Position numbers and translations under genes: made by a program
Shown here: positions 37,731 through 46,965 of the stretch, piece after piece
How the letters are laid out: the number at the start of each line of letters is the position of its first letter
Numbering within the stretch: position 1 is the first letter of the stretch
The notes under the pieces: model-generated
Database searches by the model: none
Told to the model about the DNA's origin: nothing
Seen by the model: the letters and a program-made list of their open reading frames with translations, nothing else
Source: Lapidilactobacillus wuchangensis
GTDB lineage: Bacteria > Bacillota > Bacilli > Lactobacillales > Lactobacillaceae
Direction of reading: 5' to 3'
Length of the DNA: 64,000 bases
Assembly: GCF_003946645.1 (NCBI RefSeq)
Contig: NZ_RHOU01000005.1
Location: 85,976-149,975, forward strand

Positions 37731-39150
37731 AAATACCAAGAATAACGAAGATATGTTGGCCAGTGTGCCAGCCTTCGTTGATTACGATTATGGCTTTAGC
37801 GACAATGTTCAACCTGTCTACAGTACTGGCCGTGGTTTAACCGAAGCGACGGTGCGCGAAATTTCTGCCGCTAAGCACGAACCAGATTGGATGTTGCAAA
37901 TTCGCTTACGAGCTTATAAAACCTATTTAAAAATGCCGATGCCTAATTTTGGCCCTGATTTATCCGGACTTGATTTGGATAACATGCTTTATTATCAAAA
38001 GGCCACTGATCGGCAATACCGTGATTGGGATCAAGTGCCTGATAAAATCAAAGACACCTTTGAACGGTTAGGTGTGCCCGAGGCAGAACGAAAGTACTTG
38101 GCTGGTTCTTCAGCACAGTACGAATCGGAAGTGGTCTACCATAATATGCGCCAGGAGTTCGAGAAGCTGGGCATTGTCTTTATGGATATGGACTCAGTTT
38201 TGAAGGAATATCCCGAGATGGTCAAGGATTATTTTGGCACCTTGGTTCATATGAATGACAACAAATTTGCCGCTTTAAATACGGCGGTTTGGTCAGGTGG
38301 TACTTTTATTTATGTGCCGAAGGGGGTTAAAACCGATATTCCTATTCAGGCTTACTTCCGGATCAATGCGGAGAATTCTGGCCAGTTTGAGCGGACTTTG
38401 ATCGTGGTGGATGAAGATGCTAGCGTGAACTACGTTGAAGGCTGTACGGCCCCTAATTATTCGTCTGACAGCCTCCATGCCGCCGTGGTCGAAGTTTTTG
38501 TTAAACCACGAGGCTATTGTCGTTACACCACCATTCAAAATTGGTCGAAAAATGTCTATAGTTTGGAAACAAAACGAGCACAGGCCTTAGATGATGCGAC
38601 GATGGAGTGGGTTGATGGTAACTTAGGCTCAAAAATCACCATGAAATATCCCAGCGTTTATTTGGATGGCCGTGGTGCACGGGGCACGATGCTTTCGATT
38701 GCCGTTGCCGGCGAAGGTGTGATTCAGGATAATGGTGCGCGGATGATCCACGATGCACCCAACACCTCAAGCTCAATCGTTTCGAAGTCGATTTCTAAAG
38801 ACGGTGGTGCAGTAAATTATCGTGGCACGGTACGTTTTGGCCGTAAAAGCGATAATTCTTTCGCCCACGTTGAATGTGATACGATCTTAATGGATGAGAA
38901 GTCCAGTTCTGACACAGTGCCTTATAATGAAATTCTCAATGGTAACGTGGCCATGGAACACGAAGCTAAAGTGTCGAAAATTTCTGAAGAGCAACTTTAT
39001 TATTTAATGAGTCGTGGTATTTCAGAAGAGAAAGCCACGGAAATGATCATCATGGGTTTTGTCGAACCTTTCACCAAACAATTACCAATGGAGTATGCTG
39101 TCGAGCTAAATCGCTTGATTAGTTACGAGATGGAAGGTAGCGTCGGCTAG
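37717..39150 (+). CDS. sufB: Fe-S cluster assembly protein SufB
   Basis: Main scaffold subunit. Conserved [32 protein letters not shown], and the C-terminal [25 protein letters not shown] 37717 with ACAGGAGGAA upstream gives 477 residues; open frame before it is inside sufU. Confidence 0.96.
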   Translation: MPETKNTKNNEDMLASVPAFVDYDYGFSDNVQPVYSTGRGLTEATVREISAAKHEPDWMLQIRLRAYKTYLKMPMPNFGPDLSGLDLDNMLYYQKATDRQYRDWDQVPDKIKDTFERLGVPEAERKYLAGSSAQYESEVVYHNMRQEFEKLGIVFMDMDSVLKEYPEMVKDYFGTLVHMNDNKFAALNTAVWSGGTFIYVPKGVKTDIPIQAYFRINAENSGQFERTLIVVDEDASVNYVEGCTAPNYSSDSLHAAVVEVFVKPRGYCRYTTIQNWSKNVYSLETKRAQALDDATMEWVDGNLGSKITMKYPSVYLDGRGARGTMLSIAVAGEGVIQDNGARMIHDAPNTSSSIVSKSISKDGGAVNYRGTVRFGRKSDNSFAHVECDTILMDEKSSSDTVPYNEILNGNVAMEHEAKVSKISEEQLYYLMSRGISEEKATEMIIMGFVEPFTKQLPMEYAVELNRLISYEMEGSVG

Positions 39151-39162
39151 CCCTTAAATATT

Positions 39163-39201
39163 AACGCCAAGTGCTGGTAAAACAGGACTTGGCGTTTTTT
39201 T
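39163..39201 (+). terminator. Terminator of the SUF operon
   Basis: AACGCCAAGT pairs with ACTTGGCGTT, with inner CTG/CAG, followed by a T-run. Confidence 0.9.
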
Positions 39202-39391
39202 ATTATTCAGAACAAGTGGCGCTTTGTCAAAATTAATGGGTGAAAATAGTAGCGAACGTTTTACATTTACATTTCCTAAATGTGGCTTTTTATCGAATTA
39301 TTTTTTAGGAAAAAGGTCGCAGTTTGCCTTAAATAGCGGTATGGCCGTGAAGTAAGTTAGTGTAAAATACCGGCTTGGGAGGTGTGGTAAA

Positions 39392-39850
39392 TTGATTTAT
39401 ATCATTAGCTACTTATTTTTCGGAATATTATCGTTTATCTATGCGTATTTTAACCAAGGTAATGGCCAATCGTGGTACTACAATCTGTTCTTAATTCAGT
39501 TAGTGGGCAACATTGGCTTCTTTGGCTTGTTTAATTTTATCGGCCATGTTCTTTTACGCCGTAAAGTTGCCAAATCAATTGGCTGGCAATCAAATGGCTT
39601 TCAAATTGAATTGGGCTTGGTTTCGTTAGGTATTGGCATTTGTGGTATTTTAAGTTATTGGCTTCGCGGCGGCTTCTGGTTGGCGACGCTGATTCCGATG
39701 GCAGTGTTTTTGATTGGTGCGGGGCTACTACATATTTCGGAAATGATTCGCGCTAAGAATTTCAATCCGGGTAATGTGGTCATTGTGGTGCCAGATTTTT
39801 TAATTCCACTAACATTGGGTATTCTTTATTGGCTGGCAATGATTAAGTAG
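39392..39850 (+). CDS. DUF6790-like membrane protein (TTG start)
   Basis: 152 residues with four or five membrane segments. HVLLRRKVAKSIGWQSNGFQIELGLVSLGIG resembles the 'SIGW..xPFQxElG' core of the DUF6790 family. Function unknown. TTG start after GGGAGGTG. Stands alone. Confidence 0.65.
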   Translation: MIYIISYLFFGILSFIYAYFNQGNGQSWYYNLFLIQLVGNIGFFGLFNFIGHVLLRRKVAKSIGWQSNGFQIELGLVSLGIGICGILSYWLRGGFWLATLIPMAVFLIGAGLLHISEMIRAKNFNPGNVVIVVPDFLIPLTLGILYWLAMIK

Positions 39851-40116
39851 ATTAGTAAAATTGCTGAAACTAAATTATCGCTGACGTTGTTTTTGTTCAC
39901 TGTACGGTAATTTAAGTTAATTGGCAGTTTTTCAATCGCCACAAACGAGTAATATCACAATCAGATAACGACTAGATTTCATTCTGATAACAAGTAAGAA
40001 AAGGCGCTGACAGGGCTATTCAGCACTGGGACTCTTGCGGTACACTGAACTTGTGAGTTCGCAATTGCATGTTGAATCGTGCGGTATTAAGAATAATCTG
40101 ACAGTAGGTGAGCTTA

Positions 40117-40392
40117 ATGGCAAAATTTGTGGGAATAGCACTTGGCTTAATGATCGCCATCAGCGTCTATCGACTTAATTGTCGCCGCTATGCCAAAACG
40201 GTTCTCGCTTTGTTATTAACACTTTTTCTGGCCATTTTAGGGATCATTTGGTTTCGCCAAGGCCTATTTGCTGCTGGATTATGGCTATTGGGTAGCTATT
40301 TGGTCATCTACTATTTGCAACTGATGCATCATAAATGGCAAAAATATTTATTGCTGATTACTGGCTCGTTATTAAGTTTACTATTGATTTAA
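40117..40392 (+). CDS. Small hypothetical membrane protein, 91 aa
   Basis: Three hydrophobic helices (about 3-18, 29-47, 50-67) and a fourth weaker one at the C-terminus. No family recognised. ATG 40117 is chosen over GTG 40108, with AGGTGAG upstream. It ends 37 bases before the L,D-transpeptidase and is probably co-transcribed. Confidence 0.6.
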   Translation: MAKFVGIALGLMIAISVYRLNCRRYAKTVLALLLTLFLAILGIIWFRQGLFAAGLWLLGSYLVIYYLQLMHHKWQKYLLLITGSLLSLLLI

Positions 40393-40429
40393 TCAGCAGG
40401 TGGATTTAATTTTTGGGAGAAATCATTTT

Positions 40430-41119
40430 ATGGAGAAACCAACTCGGAATTATGTATTATTGACTATTTTGTTTGGTTGCTTATTGCTGGGCTTTGTTGT
40501 GTATCGCGGGTTAAAACCTCAAGCACCACAAAATTTAGTTTTAGCCAAAACGCAAAGTCAACGTGCCAAACAAGAAAAAGCTGCTGCAACAAGTAAAAAA
40601 GCATCAACGGCTGACGTCAGTAGTAAGTCCCCAAAGAACTTTACCAAGTCGTCATCAGCTCAGACTAGTAAAAAGACCATGCCCGTTGATTGGCAAGGCC
40701 CCTCAGAGACTAAGCCTTATCCCACACTGCAGCCAACTGATTGGATCAAAGTGTCGTTAAAGAACCAGCGAACTTATTTGATGCGGGATCAGACAGTTCT
40801 GTATACTATGCGCTGTTCAACTGGTTCTGGTGGTGATCGGGCTACGCCGGCCGGAAACTTTGCTATTCAAAGTGAACGTGGCGAGCAATTTTTTAACCAG
40901 CAATCTGGAGAGGGTGCTCGTTATTGGGTGTCTTGGAAAGACCATGGTATTTATTTGTTTCATAGTGTTCCCATCGATCACGAAGGGAACTACATTGTTT
41001 CTGAGGCCGAACAGCTAGGTAAAGTTGCCAATTCCCATGGCTGCATTCGCTTATCCGTAGCGGATGCCCAATGGTTATATAAGTCCGCAATTACTGGTAT
41101 GAAAGTGGTTGTGGCCTAA
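40430..41119 (+). CDS. L,D-transpeptidase (YkuD domain), membrane-anchored
   Basis: Cell-wall enzyme that forms or exchanges peptide crosslinks. One N-terminal membrane helix (about residues 10-28), a Lys/Ser/Ala-rich linker to about residue 85, then the YkuD domain with catalytic SHGCIRLS (about residue 205-212) and upstream HSVPID. In lactobacilli such proteins have also been linked to protein anchoring, so the exact activity is open. ATG 40430 follows TGGGAGAAA. Confidence 0.88.
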   Translation: MEKPTRNYVLLTILFGCLLLGFVVYRGLKPQAPQNLVLAKTQSQRAKQEKAAATSKKASTADVSSKSPKNFTKSSSAQTSKKTMPVDWQGPSETKPYPTLQPTDWIKVSLKNQRTYLMRDQTVLYTMRCSTGSGGDRATPAGNFAIQSERGEQFFNQQSGEGARYWVSWKDHGIYLFHSVPIDHEGNYIVSEAEQLGKVANSHGCIRLSVADAQWLYKSAITGMKVVVA

Positions 41120-41288
41120 AAACAATATTTTTTGAAATTTATTATTGCCGTCAGCGTTAGTTTTTGGTATGATAGATGACGTTGTGTTAAAGCAATTAGG
41201 TTAATGAAGGTTTGCCATCAGACAATTATTTAGTAATAGTAAGTTAATAAATAATTGATTTTAACTTTTAAAAAGATTAAAAATAGCG

Positions 41289-41317
41289 TTGACAAATTGT
41301 TCGTTTTCCATTATCAT
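41289..41317 (+). promoter_or_regulatory. Promoter of the tRNA cluster
   Basis: TTGACA (41289-41294), 17-base spacer, TATCAT (41312-41317), 55 bases before tRNA-Glu. Confidence 0.82.
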
Positions 41318-41371
41318 TGTTTAAGTCGTCTGATGTTATTACTTAGTTCTGAAGCGACGTTGCAATAGTAT

Positions 41372-41443
41372 GGCCCCTTGGTCAAGTGGTTAAGACACCG
41401 CCCTTTCACGGCGGTAACATGGGTTCAAATCCCGTAGGGGTCA
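41372..41443 (+). tRNA. tRNA-Glu (anticodon TTC)
   Basis: Acceptor GGCCCCT/AGGGGTC, anticodon loop CTTTCAC, T-arm ATGGG/CCCGT. First of eleven clustered tRNAs; CCA not encoded. Confidence 0.95.
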
Positions 41444-41479
41444 TTGATATAAATTTTATATTTTTATCATTTTCAGCAT

Positions 41480-41569
41480 GGAGGATTACCCAAGTCCGGC
41501 TGAAGGGAACGGTCTTGAAAACCGTCAGGCGGGTCAAACCGCGCGTGGGTTCGAATCCCACATCCTCCT
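41480..41569 (+). tRNA. tRNA-Ser (anticodon TGA)
   Basis: Acceptor GGAGGAT/ATCCTCC, anticodon loop CTTGAAA, long variable arm (CAGGCGGGTCAAACCGCGCG). The base after the acceptor is T; G is more usual for tRNA-Ser. Confidence 0.95.
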
Positions 41570-41590
41570 TTAGTTTCATTTTAATATTAT

Positions 41591-41664
<74 letters not shown>

Positions 41665-41666
41665 TT

Positions 41667-41740
41667 GGTTCCATGGTCTAGTTGGTTAGGACGCCTGCCT
41701 GTCACGCAGGAGATCACGAGTTCGAGTCTCGTTGGAACCG
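41667..41740 (+). tRNA. tRNA-Asp (anticodon GTC)
   Basis: Acceptor GGTTCCA/TGGAACC, loop CTGTCAC, discriminator G. Confidence 0.96.
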
Positions 41741-41751
41741 TTAGCTTAAAT

Positions 41752-41824
41752 GGCTCGGTAGCTCAGTTGGTAGAGCAATGGATTGAAGCTCCATGTGTCG
41801 GCGGTTCGATTCCGTCCCGCGCCA
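41752..41824 (+). tRNA. tRNA-Phe (anticodon GAA)
   Basis: Loop TTGAAGC within ATGGA/TCCAT. Acceptor GGCTCGG against CCGCGCC has a T4-C69 mismatch; otherwise a normal cloverleaf. Confidence 0.92.
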
Positions 41825-41826
41825 TT

Positions 41827-41907
41827 GGAGGAGTAGCGAAGTGGCTAAACGCGGCGGACTGTAAATCCGCTCCTTCGGGTTCGGTGGTTCGAATCCACTC
41901 TCCTCCA
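41827..41907 (+). tRNA. tRNA-Tyr (anticodon GTA)
   Basis: Acceptor GGAGGAG/CTCCTCC, loop CTGTAAA, long variable arm. Confidence 0.95.
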
Positions 41908-41912
41908 TAAAT

Positions 41913-41983
41913 AGGGATATAGTTTAAAGGTAGAACTATGGTCTCCAAAACCATCAGTGTGGGTTCAATTCCTACTATCCCTG
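41913..41983 (+). tRNA. tRNA-Trp (anticodon CCA)
   Basis: Acceptor AGGGATA/TATCCCT, discriminator G, loop CTCCAAA. Confidence 0.95.
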
Positions 41984-41995
41984 TTTTACCGATAT

Positions 41996-42069
41996 GGCGG
42001 TATTGGTGAAGCGGTTAACACACCGGTTTGTGGCACCGGCATACGTGGGTTCGATCCCCACATACCGCC
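41996..42069 (+). tRNA. tRNA-His (anticodon GTG)
   Basis: Acceptor GCGGTAT/ATACCGC with the extra G-1 paired to C73, loop TTGTGGC. Confidence 0.95.
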
Positions 42070-42078
42070 CTTTTTTAT

Positions 42079-42150
42079 TGGGTTATAGCCAAGCGGTAAG
42101 GCAATGGACTTTGACTCCATTATGCGCTGGTTCGAATCCAGCTAACCCAA
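42079..42150 (+). tRNA. tRNA-Gln (anticodon TTG)
   Basis: Acceptor TGGGTTA/TAACCCA, loop CTTTGAC. Confidence 0.95.
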
Positions 42151-42193
42151 TTCCAATTATTTTGGATATTAGCTGTTTAGTTTTTGATATTGT

Positions 42194-42264
<71 letters not shown>

Positions 42265-42298
42265 TTTGGCAACAGCCACAATAAAGAATTACTTTTTT

Positions 42299-42383
42299 GC
42301 CGGTGTGGCGGAATAGGCAGACGCGCTGGACTCAAAATCCAGTGCCCGTTGAGGGCGTATCGGTTCGACCCCGATCACCGGTA
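42299..42383 (+). tRNA. tRNA-Leu (anticodon CAA)
   Basis: Acceptor GCCGGTG/CACCGGT (G1-T72 wobble), loop CTCAAAA, long variable arm TGCCCGTTGAGGGCGT. Confidence 0.94.
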
Positions 42384-42410
42384 TATATATTGTGGTAATT
42401 GTCTTAAATA

Positions 42411-42442
42411 AAAAGAACACTGATTAGTCAGTGTTCTTTTTT
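42411..42442. terminator. Bidirectional terminator between the tRNA cluster and the acetyltransferase gene
   Basis: AAAAGAACACTGA pairs with TCAGTGTTCTTTT around TTAG, with T-runs on both strands. Confidence 0.92.
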
Positions 42443-42489
42443 GTTGTCTCTAAATTGTTGTCCTTACTTTGATGGTTTCATATCCCAAA

Positions 42490-43068
42490 TTATTCTCGCG
42501 AAATCTTATCTTTATCAGTAATCTCTCGAATAACGCGACAAGGGTTTCCGGCAGCAATCACGTTTGCAGGGATGTCTTTATTAACTAAACTCTTGGCTCC
42601 GATAATACTGCCTTGACCAATTGTGACGCCAGGGGTGATGGTGACGTCGCCGCCAATCCAAACATCATCTTCAATCACGATTGGTAAAGCAACTTCCAAG
42701 CCGGTACGCCGTTCAATTGGATCAAAAGCATGATTGGCGGTATACATGCTACAATTGGGGCCAATCAAACAATGCTTCCCAATGGTAATTTTGCCACCGT
42801 CCATTAAATAGGCATTTCTGTTGATAAACGAATCTTCACCTATGGTTGAATAAATACCGTAATCTGCCCAAACTGGTTCCATGATGATCACATTGGCAGC
42901 TTTTTTAGGAAACAATTTGGCTAGTAATTTAGGACGTTCGGGACTATTCATTGGTAATAAATTAAGTTGGTGACAAAGCGCCATTGCTTGGTCCCGTTCA
43001 GCAATTAGTTCAGAATCGCCATTAGGATCATACCATTTACCAGCAAAACTTTTTTCCTTTTCATTCAT
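42490..43068 (-). CDS. Sugar O-acetyltransferase (maltose/galactoside acetyltransferase family)
   Basis: Transfers acetyl from acetyl-CoA to a sugar hydroxyl. Left-handed beta-helix built on hexapeptide repeats (IGEDSFINRNAYLMDGGKITIG, IGGDVTITPGVTIGQGSIIG); catalytic His probably in YTANHAFDP. 192 residues, normal for Maa/LacA types. ATG 43068 follows AAAGGACACC. Stands alone on the minus strand. Confidence 0.9.
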   Translation of the reverse strand: MNEKEKSFAGKWYDPNGDSELIAERDQAMALCHQLNLLPMNSPERPKLLAKLFPKKAANVIIMEPVWADYGIYSTIGEDSFINRNAYLMDGGKITIGKHCLIGPNCSMYTANHAFDPIERRTGLEVALPIVIEDDVWIGGDVTITPGVTIGQGSIIGAKSLVNKDIPANVIAAGNPCRVIREITDKDKISRE

Positions 43069-43326
43069 GTTTAGGTGTCCTTTCGTGTTTACAGAGTTTG
43101 TGTCGAATAAAAATACTTCTATCTAAACTAAAGCGGATGAAATCAAAAATCGGTCAAACAGCGTTGGCCAGTTATCGATCTAAAGATAGCTTATGCGATT
43201 AATGACAAAATTACAACAACAATAAGCGTAGGTAATGAACAACATGACGTTAATCAATTAAGTAGTAAGGCAGTCAGTCTGAGTTTTCTGAATAAAGTGC
43301 CAAGTTATCGATGAGACGATAGCTTT

Positions 43327-44103
43327 TCAATGATGTTTTGCAACATTAGTTCTCTGTCGTGTGAGTTGGTCAATTTTTTGACTAAGTTCATTATTTTGTT
43401 GCTTGAGGTCAGTTAATTCGTGAAGAATTTCTGTCATTTGATCTTGAGTATCATCTGGTGTTTGTTCGGTGAAATAACTGGTGATTGAGCTGGTTAACAT
43501 GCCGATAAAGCCAATGCCAACGAACATTAACATAATTGCGGCGATACGACCAATAATCGTGTACGGCGAAATATCGCCATAGCCGACTGTTGTCGCAGTG
43601 GCAATTGCCCACCAGAAAGCATCAGCCAAGGAAACTTTCTCAGCTAATGAGTACATTACTGCAGCAATAACTAAAACAATCATAGATAGATAAATCAAAT
43701 AAATAAAGCCATTCGTTTTTAAAAACTTACTGGCATGATTCTTTAATTTTCCTAGTAACCCAACTAGACGCGTAAAACGAAGCACCTTAGCCAATCGAGT
43801 TGCTTTCATTAGGCGTGCGACCCGAAACAAACGACTGATTCGGAAAAACGAGAATAAAGTATTAAAAGGAATAATTGCTAATAAATCAAAAATATTTGTC
43901 TTGAAGAATTGAAGTTTGTCCTTTGCCAATGCTAAACGTACAAAATAGTCTACGGTAAAGATGATGAGGATTGTCAAGTCAAAATAAGCGTAGGGCGGTT
44001 GATCGAGATTGATCGTTGAGCTGTAGTCAAGGATGACCAGAACAATCGAAATAACCGCTAGTAGTGAGATTAATACATGATAGATTTTTTTGAGTTTATT
44101 CAT
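43327..44103 (-). CDS. Voltage-gated-type potassium channel (ion transporter family)
   Basis: Six membrane segments; an arginine-rich stretch SRLFRVARLMKATRLAKVLRFTRLVG (about residues 85-110, quoted region only in part meaningful as S4), and the pore filter TTVGYGDISPY. The last 45 residues form a short coiled coil (LTDLKQQNNELSQKIDQL). The filter predicts K+ selectivity. 258 residues, usual for bacterial Kv-like channels. Confidence 0.9.
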   Translation of the reverse strand: MNKLKKIYHVLISLLAVISIVLVILDYSSTINLDQPPYAYFDLTILIIFTVDYFVRLALAKDKLQFFKTNIFDLLAIIPFNTLFSFFRISRLFRVARLMKATRLAKVLRFTRLVGLLGKLKNHASKFLKTNGFIYLIYLSMIVLVIAAVMYSLAEKVSLADAFWWAIATATTVGYGDISPYTIIGRIAAIMLMFVGIGFIGMLTSSITSYFTEQTPDDTQDQMTEILHELTDLKQQNNELSQKIDQLTRQRTNVAKHH

Positions 44104-44488
44104 GGGATGTCAACAATTCTTTCAATAGTTTTTATGTAATCATTTTTATTTTACCTGTTAAAACAGTGGAATTGAATAACAACTAAATATTTATTTACCA
44201 GCAGTAATCAATACTAACGACATTTTTCACGACCAGACAATCATCATTAACGACTTTGTGGGTAAATCCGTCGTAAAGCTGGTTATCATTAAGATGACAT
44301 TTAGCCAAATAACAGCGTGACAAAAATTTAATTATTGGGGAAATAGTTATTAAATAAAGCGGTTACGCTGTTTATAAAATGCAAAATAAGTATTATTTGA
44401 TTTTTTGCTAATTCATAAATGTCAATTTATCTTATGGTTTACCTATGTTATGATAGAAAAAAAGTTTGTGAGATGTTGGGGGTTAGTG
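44104..44488. other. 385-bp intergenic region between divergent channel and response-regulator genes
   Basis: AT-rich. TATGAT near 44449 is a possible -10 for the response-regulator gene. No repeat, small peptide gene with ribosome binding site, or RNA gene is seen. Confidence 0.5.
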
Positions 44489-45214
44489 ATGCTACTGATT
44501 CGAATTATTGAAGATAACAAAAATGATTATCAAAATTTAAAAACACAATTATTAAAGTATGCCTTTAGTCACGATGTTGAGTTAAAAACTGAGGTTATTC
44601 ACGACTATCAGCATTTAAATCTACGAACTGCGCCTGAAGATGTGGCCGTTTATTTTATGGACATTCAATTAGGAGCCAGCAATGGAATTGAGTTAGCCAA
44701 GGAACTCCGGCAATATCAGCAGAATACTAAAATCGTCTTTGTGTCGGCTTTTCCAGAATATGTGTTTGATACCTTCGTGGTTCATCCGGAGTATTTTTTG
44801 CGTAAACCAATTGATTACACCGAATTGGAAAAGGTGATGTTGGCCTTAACTGCCGAGTTGACGGCTAACAATGAAGAAGAATTAACTGTTAAAGCCGTTC
44901 CTGATAACAGCGTCCAGGTCATTAAATTACAACGATTAAAAGCGATTAAGTTGCTGGACTCTGATAAACGTTTATTGCAGTTTATCACCACCGATCAAGA
45001 AATTTTGGCTCGGGGACGACTGGATCATTTCAAGAATGTGCTCAATGACCTGGCGTTTTATCAGTCCTACCGCAACACAATTGTTAATCTGAGCTTTATT
45101 CAAAAGATTGATCATGATGAGATTGAACTGGATTCAGGGGAACGATTGCCTTTGGCGGCCACTAAACGGTCTGAATTGTTGAAGAAGTTTATTGTCTTTC
45201 GAGGTCAAAACTAA
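44489..45214 (+). CDS. LytTR-family response regulator
   Basis: Receiver domain (residues 1-125) with phosphoacceptor Asp58 in VYFMDIQLGASNGIEL, acidic pair Glu8-Asp9, and Lys in FLRKPIDY. The C-terminal LytTR DNA-binding domain (about 140-241) ends with YQSYRNTIVNLSFIQKI and LPLAATKRSELLKKF. The frame extends upstream to 44405, but ATG 44489 gives the normal receiver N-terminus (MLLIRIIEDN). Overlaps the kinase gene by one base. Probably activates the PNAG operon 1.7 kb downstream through the direct repeats at 46839-46871. Confidence 0.9.
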   Translation: MLLIRIIEDNKNDYQNLKTQLLKYAFSHDVELKTEVIHDYQHLNLRTAPEDVAVYFMDIQLGASNGIELAKELRQYQQNTKIVFVSAFPEYVFDTFVVHPEYFLRKPIDYTELEKVMLALTAELTANNEEELTVKAVPDNSVQVIKLQRLKAIKLLDSDKRLLQFITTDQEILARGRLDHFKNVLNDLAFYQSYRNTIVNLSFIQKIDHDEIELDSGERLPLAATKRSELLKKFIVFRGQN

Positions 45215-46488
45215 TGCCAGTTGGTCTGTTGAAAATTACGTTGTTATTAATGACGGCGGCGCTCTTAAATGTTGTCTTCATGACCTACTTAACTTTGTTT
45301 TTTCGCAAAAAAGCAGCACTGCGGCAATCCTTGGTGGTGCTTATTTTTCTCTTCAATTTAGGCTTGACCTTTGCGACGACGATGCTTCAATTACCAATTT
45401 ATTTAAATGATTTGGTGATTTTTGTTGGCTGGTCACTATTTCTCATGCTCTTTCAGGGGAAAGTTTTCCTGAAGGGCTTATCGACTGTGCTTTTCTTCAG
45501 TGTTGAGGCAACTTTAGAAATTTTGATTCGGTTCATGTTGTATCAAAATAAAGCCGAATTTCGTGATGTCCAGCTGGATATTTATGTGAAGGTTATTAAC
45601 GTTTTGATTTTGGCAGTGCTGGTAGTCATCGGTAAGCTGATTTTCCGGCGGCAATTAGGTCACTATCAGAGTCGTAATCTATATGGGTTACTATTCTTGC
45701 CGATTTCCAACTTAGTTATTTTGGCCAGTGTTTTCGGCGGGCACTATTATCAACGGCGCTGGTTGTTGTACTTGGTGGTGGTAATCGTCCTGTTGAATAC
45801 ATTTGTGAGTTATTACTTGGTTAGCGAAATCGACAAGTCAATTGCTGAAAGTGAGAAGAATCAAGTGATTGAAGCACAATTAAGCCATATTAAAATTCAG
45901 AACACGCAATTGGCGAATCAATATCAGTTAATGTTTGACCTGATCCACTCGGAAAATAGTTTTTTCTTGAATATTGATCAAGAGAAAATCACGAAAGCTG
46001 AGTTGGTTCAAGCAGTTGAACAGCGGTTGTTAAAAGTTAATGCGGTCTTGGTCAAGTTGGATAAGCCTGATAAAATCTCGGGTATTCAAACCGTCATGGA
46101 TTATTTCGTCCGTGACGCTCAGAATCGGCAGGTTGAAGTGGTCCTCAATCAAGATACTAGTGGTTCTAGTTATCAAGACGTGGCTTCAGTTGATATTATG
46201 GCGATTCTGATTATTTTATTGAGTAACGCAGTGAAACAATCCGTCCGGGCCAAATATCCGTTTATGGGGATTAATTACATTCAAAATGAGTATGGCACGA
46301 TTTATACCATTACCAATAGTTTCGTTCGTCGCCAGAAAATCGGTAAATATGACGTGAGTTCATTACAGCGCTATGGCTTAGATTTACAGCAAGTTGCGAA
46401 ACGCGTTGCCGAGCTGCACGGTGAGTTTCGGATTTCCACAGAAAGTGATTTCTTTAAAGCAGAAATCGTGATTCCGACCACAGCTTAA
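45214..46488 (+). CDS. GHKL (AgrC/ComD-type) sensor histidine kinase, divergent
   Basis: Six or so membrane segments (residues 5-205), a linker helix, then a GHKL-like ATPase domain. The ATP-binding N box reads IILLSNAVKQS (canonical DNA replaced by SNA), and the phosphoacceptor region is FDLIHSENSFFLNID, keeping one His but lacking the usual HDYxN pattern. It may be a weak or phosphatase-biased kinase. No peptide pheromone gene is visible beside it, unlike agr or com systems, so the signal is unknown. Confidence 0.82.
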   Translation: MPVGLLKITLLLMTAALLNVVFMTYLTLFFRKKAALRQSLVVLIFLFNLGLTFATTMLQLPIYLNDLVIFVGWSLFLMLFQGKVFLKGLSTVLFFSVEATLEILIRFMLYQNKAEFRDVQLDIYVKVINVLILAVLVVIGKLIFRRQLGHYQSRNLYGLLFLPISNLVILASVFGGHYYQRRWLLYLVVVIVLLNTFVSYYLVSEIDKSIAESEKNQVIEAQLSHIKIQNTQLANQYQLMFDLIHSENSFFLNIDQEKITKAELVQAVEQRLLKVNAVLVKLDKPDKISGIQTVMDYFVRDAQNRQVEVVLNQDTSGSSYQDVASVDIMAILIILLSNAVKQSVRAKYPFMGINYIQNEYGTIYTITNSFVRRQKIGKYDVSSLQRYGLDLQQVAKRVAELHGEFRISTESDFFKAEIVIPTTA

Positions 46489-46546
46489 TGCACTGAAAGT
46501 AGCGGTCAGATCCAGCACTAATTGCGGTTGCTTAAAATAATCAGCA

Positions 46547-46585
46547 AGTAGGTAAATTCTGCAACGAATTTACCTACCTTTTTTG
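46547..46585 (+). terminator. Terminator after the two-component genes
   Basis: GTAGGTAAATT pairs with AATTTACCTAC over a CTGCAACG loop, followed by a T-run. It separates the regulators from the PNAG operon transcript. Confidence 0.9.
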
Positions 46586-46799
46586 TTTTCGGAATTACCA
46601 AGCTGACGACGCGGATTTTTGAAGAATACACGTTCACCAATAATCGCTGGTAATCAAGAACGGCGGCGCACTTTTGAATCACGGTTGGGCAAATGATGGT
46701 CGTGTCGTTGAAATAAGCCTGATCCAGGTCAGTCGAATTAATATATTTTGAATGATTAGTTATTTTTTTAATCTAGAAATGCTGAATCAGTCACACTTT

Positions 46800-46813
46800 C
46801 GTAAGTGCTTACA
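46800..46813. promoter_or_regulatory. Possible cre (CcpA) site upstream of the PNAG operon
   Basis: CGTAAGTGCTTACA matches 12 of 14 positions of TGWAANCGNTNWCA and is palindromic (GTAAG/CTTAC). It lies about 75 bases upstream of the -35 box; weak support. Confidence 0.4.
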
Positions 46814-46838
46814 ATAATAAATGAATGAAATTTCTGAA

Positions 46839-46871
46839 TTTCACCGGCAAAAAATTGACTTTCACCGCAAG
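46839..46871 (+). promoter_or_regulatory. Two direct repeats 21 bp apart, probable LytTR binding site
   Basis: TTTCACCGGCAA (46839) and TTTCACCGCAA (46860) are spaced 21 bp, two helical turns, with the second ending next to the -35 box. This is the arrangement used by LytTR activators such as ComE and AgrA, although the repeat sequence itself is specific to this locus. Confidence 0.7.
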
Positions 46872-46874
46872 TTT

Positions 46875-46903
46875 TTGGGATAACATTTTGCAACTAGTAC
46901 AAT
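46875..46903 (+). promoter_or_regulatory. Promoter of the PNAG operon
   Basis: TTGGGA (46875-46880), 17-base spacer, TACAAT (46898-46903). The poor -35 fits an activator-dependent promoter. Confidence 0.65.
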
Positions 46904-46928
46904 AAGTCCTACTTGAAAAAATTCACGA

Positions 46929-46965
46929 TCATCAACGCGACCTTGGCGTGACTGATCGTTGATGA
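46929..46965 (+). promoter_or_regulatory. Leader hairpin just before the PNAG operon ribosome binding site
   Basis: TCATCAACG pairs with CGTTGATGA (9 bp), ending 4 bases before AAGGGGGA. It could affect translation start of the first gene or stabilise the mRNA. Confidence 0.5.

Noticed and set aside
41752..41824. tRNA-Phe with a T4-C69 mismatch as a pseudogene
   Set aside because: The rest of the cloverleaf is intact and it is the only tRNA-Phe seen, so it is probably functional.
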